6,839 nucleotides of DNA from Candidatus Falkowiibacteriota bacterium (GCA_030600505.1 JAUVLY010000045.1:1-6839), one strand, 5' to 3'. Shown: positions 1 to 5,952, counted from the stretch's first letter. Translations and numbers: made by a program. The notes: generated by a model from the letters alone, not told the origin.

Positions 1-193
1 GCCCCACGTGGCACCACTCTGTCAGCTTCTTTAAATCTGCCTCCTCTCCCTCTGCTTCAACGTAAACCGTGCCATCACTTTCGTTGCGCACAAAACCAGT
101 CAAGCCTAATTCCTCGACTTTCCTCTTGGTGTTCTCACGAAAACACACTCCCTGAACTTGACCAAATATTTTTATTGCTATTAATTTTTTCAT
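1..193 (-). CDS. acyP: Acylphosphatase, N-terminal 64 residues (runs off left edge)
   Basis: Small enzyme that hydrolyses the carboxyl-phosphate bond of acylphosphates; cytoplasmic. Translating the minus strand from ATG at 193 gives MKKLIAIKIFGQVQGVCFRE, containing the family signature GxVQGVxFR (residues 11-19) with the phosphate-binding loop and catalytic Arg19. The second signature, GFVRNESDGTV (about residues 33-43), carries the catalytic Asn36. A trailing W-C-H-V-G matches the usual W(C)xxGP position. The family is about 90 residues long, so some 25 C-terminal residues lie outside the window. No Shine-Dalgarno is visible before the ATG; a GATAAT box about 13 bases upstream could give a very short leader. 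It is the last gene of the left minus-strand group, 113 bp after the hydrolase gene, with a 23-bp tandem repeat between. Family identity is secure; physiological substrate unknown. Confidence 0.9.
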   Translation of the reverse strand, partial: MKKLIAIKIFGQVQGVCFRENTKRKVEELGLTGFVRNESDGTVYVEAEGEEADLKKLTEWCHVG

Positions 194-208
194 ACAGACA
201 AAATAATT

Positions 209-254
209 ATCAGCGTAACATCCGCGTAGTAATCAGCGTTAAATCCGCGTTAAA
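209..254. repeat. 23-bp tandem repeat, two copies (ATCAGCGT/ATCCGCGT type)
   Basis: Positions 209-231 and 232-254 are two imperfect copies of a 23-bp unit. Each copy contains ATCAGCGT followed by ATCCGCGT, so the array can also be read as four alternating 11-12-bp subunits, close to one helical turn. The flanks are extremely AT-rich, so these GC-containing words stand out. It lies between the hydrolase stop and the acylphosphatase start and could be a dispersed intergenic repeat or a protein-binding array. From memory, similar ATCAGCGT/ATCCGCGT words occur between genes in several AT-rich bacteria; that is not checked here. Confidence 0.7.
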
Positions 255-306
255 ACTATTAATAATTAATATAATATTTAAAAATATTAATATGACAATA
301 CTGAAA

Positions 307-840
307 TCACGTTTTAAATATTTCCCCATGCCCCGGATAAACCATCATCCCCGGCTTTATTATTTTCTTAAGCTTCTCTAATGAATCCTGCATAGTAGCT
401 TCGTCGCCACCCGGCAAATCAGTCCGGCCAATTCCGTCTTTGAATAAAGTATCACCGGTAAATATTTCCTTTTTACCAAGAAGCGAAATACTGCCGGCGC
501 TATGTCCCGGCGTAAGTAATATTTCCAACTCCTCATTGCCAAATTTAATACTGTCTCCCTCCTTTGTAAATTCATCCGGCTGAAAATTTAAATAAGGCTT
601 TTCGTTTTTATGGATTATAATTTTGCCGCCCAACGCTAGCTTCACTTGCTTAGCCGCGTCCACGTGGTCATAATGATAATGGGTTAAAATAATATACTTT
701 AACTTCCCGCCCAGCTTTTTAGCCGCCTCAATTATTTGCCCGCTGTTGTCACCCGGGTCAATACAAATAAGCTCCTCAAGGGAGCTCACTAAATAACAGT
801 TTGTTTCAATTGGGCCAACGATTATCCTGCTCACTTTCAT
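307..840 (-). CDS. Metallo-beta-lactamase-fold hydrolase, glyoxalase II-like
   Basis: A 177-residue, probably cytoplasmic metal-dependent hydrolase of the glyoxalase II (hydroxyacylglutathione hydrolase-like) branch. The motif THYHYDH gives H54, H56, D58 and H59. Further metal ligands are H113 (TPGHSAGS), D130 (FTGDTLF) and H171 (YPGHG). GRTDLPGG at 139-145 is the loop typical of this subfamily. The N-terminus, with VGPIETNCYLV, is the usual first strand, so I start at the ATG at 840 rather than the one 51 bases upstream, which would add 17 untypical residues. A weak AGG lies about 5 bases before the ATG. The protein ends six residues after H171 and lacks the usual C-terminal helix; no frameshifted remainder is visible downstream. 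It follows the response regulator gene by 117 bp. Thiol ester substrate is inferred from family only. Confidence 0.9.
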   Translation of the reverse strand: MKVSRIIVGPIETNCYLVSSLEELICIDPGDNSGQIIEAAKKLGGKLKYIILTHYHYDHVDAAKQVKLALGGKIIIHKNEKPYLNFQPDEFTKEGDSIKFGNEELEILLTPGHSAGSISLLGKKEIFTGDTLFKDGIGRTDLPGGDEATMQDSLEKLKKIIKPGMMVYPGHGEIFKT

Positions 841-957
841 AATACCTATAACAATATTAGGAAAAATAAAACCGCGCCAAGCATCACGCATTGCATGGCA
901 ATAATTTTTATAAAACTAAACCCTGCTTTATCCGGGTCAAATACCATAAATTTATTA

Positions 958-1335
958 TTACAAATTCAATTTCTGTTTAACCAGGTTAACCACGTCATCC
1001 AAACGCCAATCGGTCTTAACCAAAAAATCGTAGACCTGGAACTTGGCTGCTTCACTGACATTATCAGCATCACTCAGATTAGTCAACATAATGATCGGAA
1101 CGCTGGCCCCCCATTTGTCGTCTTCACGGATTTTTTTTAATAACTCCATCCCGTCCATTTTGGGCATTATAATATCCAGCATCAATATGTCCGGCTTAAG
1201 CTCAAGAGCAATCCTTAAGCCCTCCTCACCGTCATTGGCTTCAATGACCTTAAAGCCCTCTTTTTCAAATTTTTTACTAAGAGCCTCAACCATCGCGATC
1301 TCGTCTTCGGCAATGAGAATTGTTTTTTGTGCCAT
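958..1335 (-). CDS. Single-domain response regulator (CheY-like receiver)
   Basis: A 125-residue stand-alone receiver domain with no output domain. E10 and D11 form the acidic pocket, D54 in LMLDIIMP is the phospho-acceptor, T85 in IIMLTN is the switch Thr and K107 in FLVKTD is the conserved Lys. The sequence ends after helix 5, so it must act by protein-protein contact or phosphotransfer rather than DNA binding. I start at the ATG at 1335 (MAQKTILIAEDE), which places the first beta strand as usual. The ATG at 1377 would add 14 AT-encoded residues and run into the inverted repeat. No Shine-Dalgarno is visible. It lies 168 bp downstream of the histidine kinase on the same strand and is most likely its partner. 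Confidence 0.93.
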   Translation of the reverse strand: MAQKTILIAEDEIAMVEALSKKFEKEGFKVIEANDGEEGLRIALELKPDILMLDIIMPKMDGMELLKKIREDDKWGASVPIIMLTNLSDADNVSEAAKFQVYDFLVKTDWRLDDVVNLVKQKLNL

Positions 1336-1372
1336 ATGAATATATTTTAATTTATAATTTATAATTTTTTCT

Positions 1373-1500
1373 CCCACAAATCAACGAATTTAACAACAAA
1401 TAATACAAATAAACATTAATTTGGTTAAAAACGAAAATCTGTTTTAAACAGCAAAAGGTATATTTGTTGTATTTGTGAAAAAAATTTGTTGATTTGTGGG
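1373..1500. repeat. 128-bp imperfect inverted repeat between kinase and regulator
   Basis: The outer arms 1373-1391 and 1482-1500 are complementary at 18 of 19 positions, the exception being a G-T pair. After a 4-5 base internal loop, 1396-1411 and 1461-1476 continue the pairing at 14 of 16 positions. The central 49 bases contain the odd palindrome CTGTTTTAAACAG (1439-1451). The element fills the kinase-regulator gap almost exactly, ending 3 bases before the kinase stop codon. It has no encoded T-run typical of an intrinsic terminator on the minus strand. It could be an RNA processing stem, a weak terminator or a small MITE-like insertion. Confidence 0.75.
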
Positions 1501-1503
1501 GAA

Positions 1504-2646
1504 TTAATATTCAGAACTATTTAATTTTTTACTTCCTGGTTTTTTGCGCATTCCCTTAAGGGGGATGGTAATATTGATTGTCGTCCCGCGATTACGTTTA
1601 TCCAGCGGGATATCAGAGTCCTTTTTGCCCGCGTCAAGAAGCAATTCCAAAGACGGCGAGTGAAACCAGATCTTACCGCCGGACTTTTCGATAATTGCCT
1701 TAACGATATAAAGCCCCAGGCCGGTACCGACCGATTCAATCTTCTTCGCGTTAAACCCCCGAAACAGCTTAGTAAACATTTTGGGCTGCTCCTCCCGGGG
1801 AATGCCGCAACCGGTGTCGGAAATTTTTATATAAATATCACGTTCTGTCTTCTTAATACCGATCTTTATTGTCCCTTTACGCGGAGTATACTTAACGGAA
1901 TTGGAGAGAATGTTATGAAACACCATTTTTATCAACCGTGGGTCCAGCTCAAGTAAAGGGAATTGGCCATACTCTTTGATCAAATGGATCTCCTTGGCTT
2001 TTATCTCGGGCATGAATTTCTCCAGAGCCGCCTCGGCCCGCTCAATTATATCGGTCGGCTCCGGCTCTATAGAAAACGTGCCAACATCGATCCGCGATAC
2101 ATCCAAAAGAGCGTTCACCAATTCAATCAGCCGTTCATTGCTTTTGTAGACTTCTTTCAAATATTTTTCCTGCTCTTTATTAATATCACCGGCATCTCCG
2201 GCTACCAGATAGTCAACATACCATTTTATAATTGATAAGGGAGTGCGCAGTTGATGGGAAGCAATGGCTACAAAATCGGTTTTGGCTTTGGCCAGTTCGT
2301 GGTGCTTGGAAACGTCCTGGGCCACTCCGGTTTGCAGCCGCCCCATCAATTCATTAAGGGAATTGGTTAATTGCCCAATTTCATCATTTCTAAGCGCCTT
2401 TATCCGTTTGGACAAATTACCGGCCGCCATTTCCTGGACTTTGAAATTTAATTTAACGATCCGCTGGGAAAAAAACCGGCTAATAAAATAAGTCATTAAA
2501 AACGATATAACATAAATTAAACCGCCGAGTATTAAAATATGCATTAATGAGCCACGGATAACAAAAAAACTTATTAACACAAAAATTGTGGCAAAAAATA
2601 TAATTATTAATAGTATCCTGTCGGATAACTTTAAAGATATTTTCAT
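1504..2646 (-). CDS. Membrane histidine kinase with HAMP domain, intramembrane-sensing type
   Basis: A 380-residue sensor kinase that autophosphorylates on His and should pass phosphate to the receiver encoded next. Two membrane helices (about 10-30 and 35-56) are separated by only a few residues, so there is no periplasmic sensor domain. HAMP occupies about 55-107. The DHp helix carries the H box SHQLRTPL with phospho-acceptor H131. The ATPase domain shows an N box (HNILSNSVKY, N245 and N249), G1 box SDTGCGIP (D277), F box MFTKLFRG (290-297) and G2 box GTGLGLYI (307-314). Between G2 and the last strand is an unusual charged stretch of about 20 residues, and the protein ends in a basic tail (MRKKPGSKK). 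The start at 2646 is the only ATG giving TM1; there is no Shine-Dalgarno. A sigma-70-like promoter lies 32 bp upstream. Confidence 0.95.
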   Translation of the reverse strand: MKISLKLSDRILLIIIFFATIFVLISFFVIRGSLMHILILGGLIYVISFLMTYFISRFFSQRIVKLNFKVQEMAAGNLSKRIKALRNDEIGQLTNSLNELMGRLQTGVAQDVSKHHELAKAKTDFVAIASHQLRTPLSIIKWYVDYLVAGDAGDINKEQEKYLKEVYKSNERLIELVNALLDVSRIDVGTFSIEPEPTDIIERAEAALEKFMPEIKAKEIHLIKEYGQFPLLELDPRLIKMVFHNILSNSVKYTPRKGTIKIGIKKTERDIYIKISDTGCGIPREEQPKMFTKLFRGFNAKKIESVGTGLGLYIVKAIIEKSGGKIWFHSPSLELLLDAGKKDSDIPLDKRNRGTTINITIPLKGMRKKPGSKKLNSSEY

Positions 2647-2678
2647 TATTCTAAGAAACTGTTTATTGCTATACTTAT

Positions 2679-2708
2679 ATTTTACAATATTTTACCCATT
2701 TTTGTCTA
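2679..2708 (-). promoter_or_regulatory. Putative sigma-70 promoter for the histidine kinase
   Basis: On the minus strand, TAGACA (2703-2708, 5 of 6 to TTGACA) is followed after 18 bases by TAAAAT (2679-2684, 5 of 6 to TATAAT). The predicted start near 2672 leaves a leader of about 25 bases before the kinase ATG. The region is AT-rich, so chance boxes are possible. Confidence 0.4.
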
Positions 2709-2858
2709 ATCGGCGTTTTCTTATATATTACAAAATATCATGCTATCATAATATTAAAAGTTAACTATAGCTGACTTTTTAAAAATTTTAGACATTCATT
2801 TTATGTTTTATAAACATATCAACAAAAAATAATTTACTAACAGCTAACAAAAACTACT

Positions 2859-3427
2859 ATGGAAAAAACTGACATTTTAATAGTTGGTGGAGGACCGGCG
2901 GGATTGATTGCCGCTGTAACAGCGAAAAAAAAATAATCCTGACAAAAAAATTATTCTGGCCAGAGAAACTAAAAAATGCGTTGTCCCCTGCGGACTGCCT
3001 TATATTTTTAACAAATTGTCGGCCGTGGAAAAAAATTTAATGCCGGATAAGGCGTATGAGTCAAATAAAATTGATTTAGTGATTGGCAAGGCAATAAAAA
3101 TTGAAACAAATAATAAAAAAGTGAGCTTTAAAAACAACAATAGGAACAGCGGAGGCGCCTAATCATCATCCCGGAACTTTGCCAAATACTGAAATAATTA
3201 AAGTAAAACTTATTTTTGAAAAATCGTCTAAAATATTATTGGGAGGACAAGTTGCTGGTCCGGAAAACATGGCCGAGATGATAAATATAATCGCGGTGGC
3301 TGTCCAACAAAAAATGACGGCGCGAGAATTAACTAATTTGCAAATCGCGACACATCCTTTAATCACTGCTCCTCCGACCGCTTACCCTATCATTAAGGCT
3401 GCGGAGATGGTTTCAGGTGATAATTAA
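2859..3427 (+). pseudogene. Broken FAD-dependent pyridine nucleotide-disulfide oxidoreductase (CoA-disulfide reductase/NADH oxidase-like)
   Basis: The remnant starts at ATG 2859 with an intact FAD-binding Rossmann motif (ILIVGGGPAGLIAA). A run of nine A at 2925-2933 leads straight into TAA at 2934. Removing one A restores reading into NNPDKKIILARETKK and CVVPCGLPY, where the Cys of CGLPY corresponds to the family's redox Cys (C44 in the repaired frame). This second frame stops at 3160-3162. From about 3140 a third frame encodes a clear C-terminal dimerisation domain (IGTAEAPNHHPG, then KILLGGQVAGPENMAEMIN and ITAPPTAYPIIKAAEMV) ending at 3427. The repaired ends supply about 95 residues each, while relatives have roughly 440. 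The centre, including the NAD(P)H-binding domain, is therefore deleted at about 3135-3142. Nonfunctional as a reductase. It is the only plus-strand gene here, divergent from the kinase. Confidence 0.88.
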
Positions 3428-3448
3428 TTAGAATATATAGCAGCCCGC

Positions 3449-5155
3449 CTACTCGCACTTACCTGCCTGCTCTCCCAAAGTAAATCTAAGCTTTAATTCT
3501 TCTCTTTGCTTTTTGGTAAGCTTTTTAAAAGTCGCCCGGCTCCAGCTCTTATTCTTGAGCAGGTTGCCCATCCATTGGCCGGAAAGAAGGTGCGGCATCA
3601 TTATATAATCCGCTCCGGCCTGGTAGAGCTTATCCAAAAACTGGGAATGGGAAAGGTTGGCGATCAATAAGGTTTTTTTATTGGTCATGCGAATATGCTT
3701 GATCAAAGTAAGCTGGTCATCGGCCCGCGGCAGAGTTGAAATGATCATCTTGGTCTGGTCCAAAGGCAATTCACAAAGAAAATCGACCTCAGTAACATCG
3801 CCAAAAAAATATGGGATCTGACGAGCGGTTAACTTTTTTATTGCCATTGGGTCAAAGTCCACGACCGCGAAACTAATATTCATTTCCTTTAAGGCCTCGC
3901 AGATCTTCCAGCCCAAGCGATGATAGCCAAAAATCAAAACATCATATGCTTCAAACTCTTCCTTTCTGCCTTTATGCTTATCCGGGCCAAAGAGCCTAAA
4001 CAGCGGACGGATAAATTTATATATTTCTTTATTATAAGTGATCAAATAAGAGGAAACAAAAATAGTGATCAAGGCAACAATCGTAAAAATAGATAAAATA
4101 CTATCACTCACATAGCCTAAACCGGCGGCGATAAACAAAAATACAAAACCAAATTCACTAACCTGGGCTGCGGTTAAACCAGCTAAAAAGCTGGTCTTAC
4201 GGGTGAACTTCATCATCCGGTACAAGGTAAACAAAATCAAAGGATTGCCAACCAAGACAAACAAAGACAAAATTATGCTAGGGACTATGGACGCGGAGAA
4301 ATTATCTACGCTCATCTCTGAGCCCAGGATAATAAAAAAGAGGGCAATAAAAAAATCCCGGATCGGCTTGATGCGGCTGCTGATCTCGGTCCGATACACT
4401 GATGAGCCAAGTGACAGGCCGGCAATGATCGCGCCAACTTCCAAAGATATGCCCACCCACTCGGCTAAGCCGGAAATGGCAAAACACCAAGCCAGGGTAA
4501 AAATAAGCAAAAATTCGCTTGACCCCGCGACCTTTTCCAGAAGAACCGGCAAAACCACGCGCGACAAAAAATATACCAAAGAAACCAAAACAATTACTTT
4601 TACAAAAAGCATCAATAAGGAAGTGGCAAGTGAAGCACCAGCCCCGACCGAAGGAAGCAGTATCAAAAGAGCGATCGCGATCATATCCTGCACCAACATT
4701 AGGCCGATCGTATAACGGCCATATACCGAGCGTTGCTCCCGCTTATCGGAAAGCAGCTTCATGATAATAATAGTGCTGGAAAAGGTTATTGATATCGCCA
4801 AATACGCGGCGGTAATAAAATTAAACCCCAGGGCGAGTAAAATAACTACACCAAAAAACGAGGTAAAAATCGCTTGCCCGATTCCGGTCACGGCCGCTAC
4901 TTTACCGATGCGCCGCAGATAATCAATATTCAAGGACAAGCCAACTAAGAATAAAAGCAGGATCACGCCAAATTTGGCAAAGATATCAAAAGACTGCTGG
5001 CTGGAATTAATCAAATTCAAAAGCAAAGGACCGGCCAGAATGCCGGTTAATATGTAGGCAATTATAAGCGGCTGCCTAAGCAGCTGAATTATAAAAGCAA
5101 TGCCAATCGCAATTGCCAGCACTAAACTTATGTCAATAAATATGGCACTTGTCAT
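3449..5155 (-). CDS. Cation:proton antiporter, CPA2 (KefB/KefC-like) with TrkA-N domain
   Basis: A 568-residue inner-membrane protein predicted to exchange K+ or Na+ for H+. About 12 hydrophobic segments fill residues 5-375. CPA2 landmarks include SSTIIIMKLLSDKRE (126-140), the ion-site QD (156-157) in GLMLVQDMIA, GAIIAGLSLG (241-250), RIKPIRDFFIALFFIILG (261-278) and QVSEFGFVF (331-339). A cytosolic TrkA-N/RCK nucleotide-binding domain follows: DVLIFGYHRLG (405-415, dinucleotide loop), acidic VVDFDP (431-436) and FFGDVTEVDFL (450-460). No RCK-C domain is present; a basic tail ends in GEQAGKCE. I place the start at 5155, where the family's N-terminus begins. An upstream in-frame ATG at 5233 would add 26 residues but overlaps the preceding gene's terminator. 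A TATAAT lies only 6 bases before the chosen ATG, implying a leaderless mRNA. The transported ion cannot be told from sequence. Confidence 0.93.
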   Translation of the reverse strand: MTSAIFIDISLVLAIAIGIAFIIQLLRQPLIIAYILTGILAGPLLLNLINSSQQSFDIFAKFGVILLLFLVGLSLNIDYLRRIGKVAAVTGIGQAIFTSFFGVVILLALGFNFITAAYLAISITFSSTIIIMKLLSDKREQRSVYGRYTIGLMLVQDMIAIALLILLPSVGAGASLATSLLMLFVKVIVLVSLVYFLSRVVLPVLLEKVAGSSEFLLIFTLAWCFAISGLAEWVGISLEVGAIIAGLSLGSSVYRTEISSRIKPIRDFFIALFFIILGSEMSVDNFSASIVPSIILSLFVLVGNPLILFTLYRMMKFTRKTSFLAGLTAAQVSEFGFVFLFIAAGLGYVSDSILSIFTIVALITIFVSSYLITYNKEIYKFIRPLFRLFGPDKHKGRKEEFEAYDVLIFGYHRLGWKICEALKEMNISFAVVDFDPMAIKKLTARQIPYFFGDVTEVDFLCELPLDQTKMIISTLPRADDQLTLIKHIRMTNKKTLLIANLSHSQFLDKLYQAGADYIMMPHLLSGQWMGNLLKNKSWSRATFKKLTKKQREELKLRFTLGEQAGKCE

Positions 5156-5161
5156 AAATAT

Positions 5162-5190
5162 ATTATAACACAAATTGCTTAATTGAACAA
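5162..5190 (-). promoter_or_regulatory. Antiporter promoter, probably giving a leaderless transcript
   Basis: The perfect -10 box TATAAT (5162-5167) lies 17 bases from a weak -35 TTGTTC (5185-5190, 3 of 6). Transcription would begin about 7 bases after the -10 box, essentially at the A of the antiporter ATG (5155). There is no Shine-Dalgarno in between, consistent with leaderless initiation. Confidence 0.5.
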
Positions 5191-5200
5191 AAACAAAGCA

Positions 5201-5242
5201 AAGAAAAAACAGGAGACAAATTTTTTTATCCATCCCCTGTTT
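5201..5242 (-). terminator. Intrinsic terminator after the Cys-rich peptide gene
   Basis: In the minus-strand RNA, AAACAGGGGA (5233-5242) pairs with TCTCCUGUUU (5207-5216) over 10 bp with one G-U pair, and the 3' arm runs into a U-rich stretch UUUUUUCUUU. An overlapping alternative pairs GACAAAU with AUUUGUC. It starts 12 bases after the peptide stop codon and separates this gene from the antiporter, whose promoter lies just beyond. Confidence 0.6.
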
Positions 5243-5254
5243 AATTTGTCCGGA

Positions 5255-5380
5255 TTATTTCCCGGACTTTTTAGCTTCCTCAGCTACAGACTTACTGCAA
5301 GCGTCACAGTTACACAGACAACGGCATGCCGCCTCTAAACTTTCTTCAGTAGTTAAACCTTCTTTAACCTGACCTTTCAT
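5255..5380 (-). CDS. 41-aa peptide with CxCxCxCxxC cluster, unrecognised
   Basis: The sequence is an acidic, amphipathic N-terminal half (MKGQVKEGLTTEESLEAA) followed by C19-R-C21-L-C23-N-C25-D-A-C28 and a charged tail SKSVAEEAKKSGK. There is no signal peptide or membrane segment. The start at 5380 is fixed by a near-perfect Shine-Dalgarno, AAGGAGGG, with GGAGG 5 bases before the ATG. Five Cys in ten residues suggest metal or cluster binding (metallothionein-like) or a modified-peptide precursor; no maturation or export gene is in the window, so neither is shown. A 6-bp hairpin (GTCCGG/CCGGAC, 5248-5267) covers the stop codon and a terminator follows. Upstream is an attenuator-like leader. 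A real gene is likely because the ribosome site, stop and terminator are all in place; the function is unknown. Confidence 0.72.
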   Translation of the reverse strand: MKGQVKEGLTTEESLEAACRCLCNCDACSKSVAEEAKKSGK

Positions 5381-5410
5381 AATACCCTCCTTGTTTGCTA
5401 AATGATTAAT

Positions 5411-5442
5411 AAAAAAACCGGCTTGTTTATTCAAGACCGGTT
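5411..5442 (-). terminator. Intrinsic terminator in front of the Cys-rich peptide gene
   Basis: In the minus-strand RNA, AACCGGUCUUG (5432-5442) pairs with CAAGCCGGUU (5416-5425) with one bulged base and a 6-base loop. It is followed by a run of U (plus-strand A at 5411-5417). It lies about 20 bases before the Shine-Dalgarno of the 41-aa gene, so it acts either as the end of an upstream RNA or as a conditional terminator. Confidence 0.75.
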
Positions 5443-5488
5443 CATTCTTCGCTCACGTAATTATTTTACGCAAAGTAAAGAACCGGCC
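5435..5488 (-). promoter_or_regulatory. Candidate antiterminator hairpin (attenuator) upstream of the Cys-rich peptide gene
   Basis: GGCCGGUUC (5480-5488) can pair with GAACCGGUC (5435-5443) for 9 bp. Inside this, CUUUGC pairs with GCGAAG (5470-5475 with 5447-5452) and GUAA with UUAC (5466-5469 with 5457-5460). The strand 5435-5442 is also the 5' arm of the terminator at 5411-5442, so the two structures exclude each other. This is the geometry of an attenuator or riboswitch expression platform. The 5' end and any ligand-binding part are not identified; I see no convincing promoter between 5490 and 5570. Confidence 0.45.
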
Positions 5489-5570
5489 TTTTGTAGCCGT
5501 AATAATAATATTTATTTTGTTTTATAATTATTTTATTTTGCATATATAAATTTAATAATTGTGAGAGGGT

Positions 5571-5608
5571 GGGGTGGCAGATTTATTTTTTAATAAACCT
5601 GCTACCCC
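5571..5608. repeat. Strong 16-bp hairpin after the 33-aa gene
   Basis: GGGGTGGCAG (5571-5580) pairs with CTGCTACCCC (5599-5608), and TTTATT (5582-5587) with AATAAA (5592-5597), around a TTTT loop with one A-C mismatch. The single imperfect pair in the outer stem is G-U if transcribed from the plus strand but A-C from the minus strand. There is no U-run on either side, so it is not a classical terminator. It begins 17 bp past the 33-aa gene's stop codon and may stabilise that mRNA's 3' end. Confidence 0.6.
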
Positions 5609-5624
5609 AAAAATTTTCCTACGC

Positions 5625-5726
5625 CTATTTGGCTTTTTTCTTTTGTCCCCAATTGTTCTTACCGGTTAATAACCTCTGTAACAGTTTTCTGTTCTTCTCA
5701 TCTTTCTTCTTCTCTATCTCTGTCAT
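5625..5726 (-). CDS. 33-aa basic peptide, unrecognised
   Basis: The sequence starts MTEIEKKKDEKNRKLLQRLL and ends GKNNWGQKKKAK; it is strongly basic and lysine-rich, with a helical middle and one Trp, and no Cys, signal peptide or membrane helix. Two ATGs are available. AGGAGG (5735-5740) is only 2 bases from the ATG at 5732 but 8 bases from that at 5726, so I choose the latter. It follows the 67-aa gene by 22 bp and is probably co-transcribed with it. The composition suggests nucleic-acid or ribosome contact, but that is inference. The perfect ribosome-binding site is the main reason to call it a gene. Confidence 0.6.
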   Translation of the reverse strand: MTEIEKKKDEKNRKLLQRLLTGKNNWGQKKKAK

Positions 5727-5748
5727 TGTCATTTCCTCCTTTTTTTGA

Positions 5749-5952
5749 TTACCTGCCTACATCCGCAAAATTTGCTTTGCTTCTTTTTGTATCTCGCACA
5801 ATATTTCCAAGGTAAGCGTTTCGATTTTTTGCCTTTTCTAATTCGGCAATTCCTTTTTCGTTTGGTCGAGCTTTTGCCACTTCTTTTGATATTCGATTAC
5901 AACAGCTTACAAAACCAGCCTCCGAGTCATTTTTTGCTCTTTTTTGGGCCAT
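5749..5952 (-). CDS. 67-aa small basic protein, unrecognised
   Basis: Begins MAQKRAKNDSEAGFVSCCNR and continues as a charged, helix-prone chain (ISKEVAKARPNEKGIAELEKA, about 21-41) to the C-terminus FADVGR. It has two adjacent Cys (17-18), no membrane segment, no signal peptide and no family I recognise. The start at 5952 is supported by AAAGGAGA with a 6-base spacer. It is the first gene of a short pair with the 33-aa gene. Upstream is an unusual leader with an orphan Shine-Dalgarno and, further up, the terminator of the second ncRNA. The opposite-strand reading frame over the same bases is Phe/Leu-rich and starts with TTG without a ribosome site, so I take the minus strand as coding. Confidence 0.68.
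   Translation of the reverse strand: MAQKRAKNDSEAGFVSCCNRISKEVAKARPNEKGIAELEKAKNRNAYLGNIVRDTKRSKANFADVGR

Noticed and set aside
266..290. AT-only hairpin TTAATAT/ATATTAA as a terminator
   Set aside because: Seven A-T pairs in a nearly pure A/T stretch are expected by chance and too weak to terminate.
841..891. Upstream start of the hydrolase at 891
   Set aside because: It adds 17 residues before the family's normal first strand, with no ribosome site.
841..957. Riboswitch or tRNA between the regulator and hydrolase genes
   Set aside because: Only a 4-bp ACCC/GGGT stem is visible, with no cloverleaf or known aptamer core.
3166..3366. 66-aa minus-strand reading frame
   Set aside because: Antisense to the clearly recognisable C-terminal domain of the broken oxidoreductase.
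4203..4715. 170-aa plus-strand reading frame
   Set aside because: It lies antisense within the antiporter, is low-complexity Lys/Thr-rich and has no ribosome site; the minus-strand protein is a clear family member.
5156..5233. 26-residue N-terminal extension of the antiporter from the ATG at 5233
   Set aside because: It overlaps the terminator of the Cys-rich gene, lacks a spaced Shine-Dalgarno and is not needed by the CPA2 fold; a TATAAT sits between it and the ATG at 5155.
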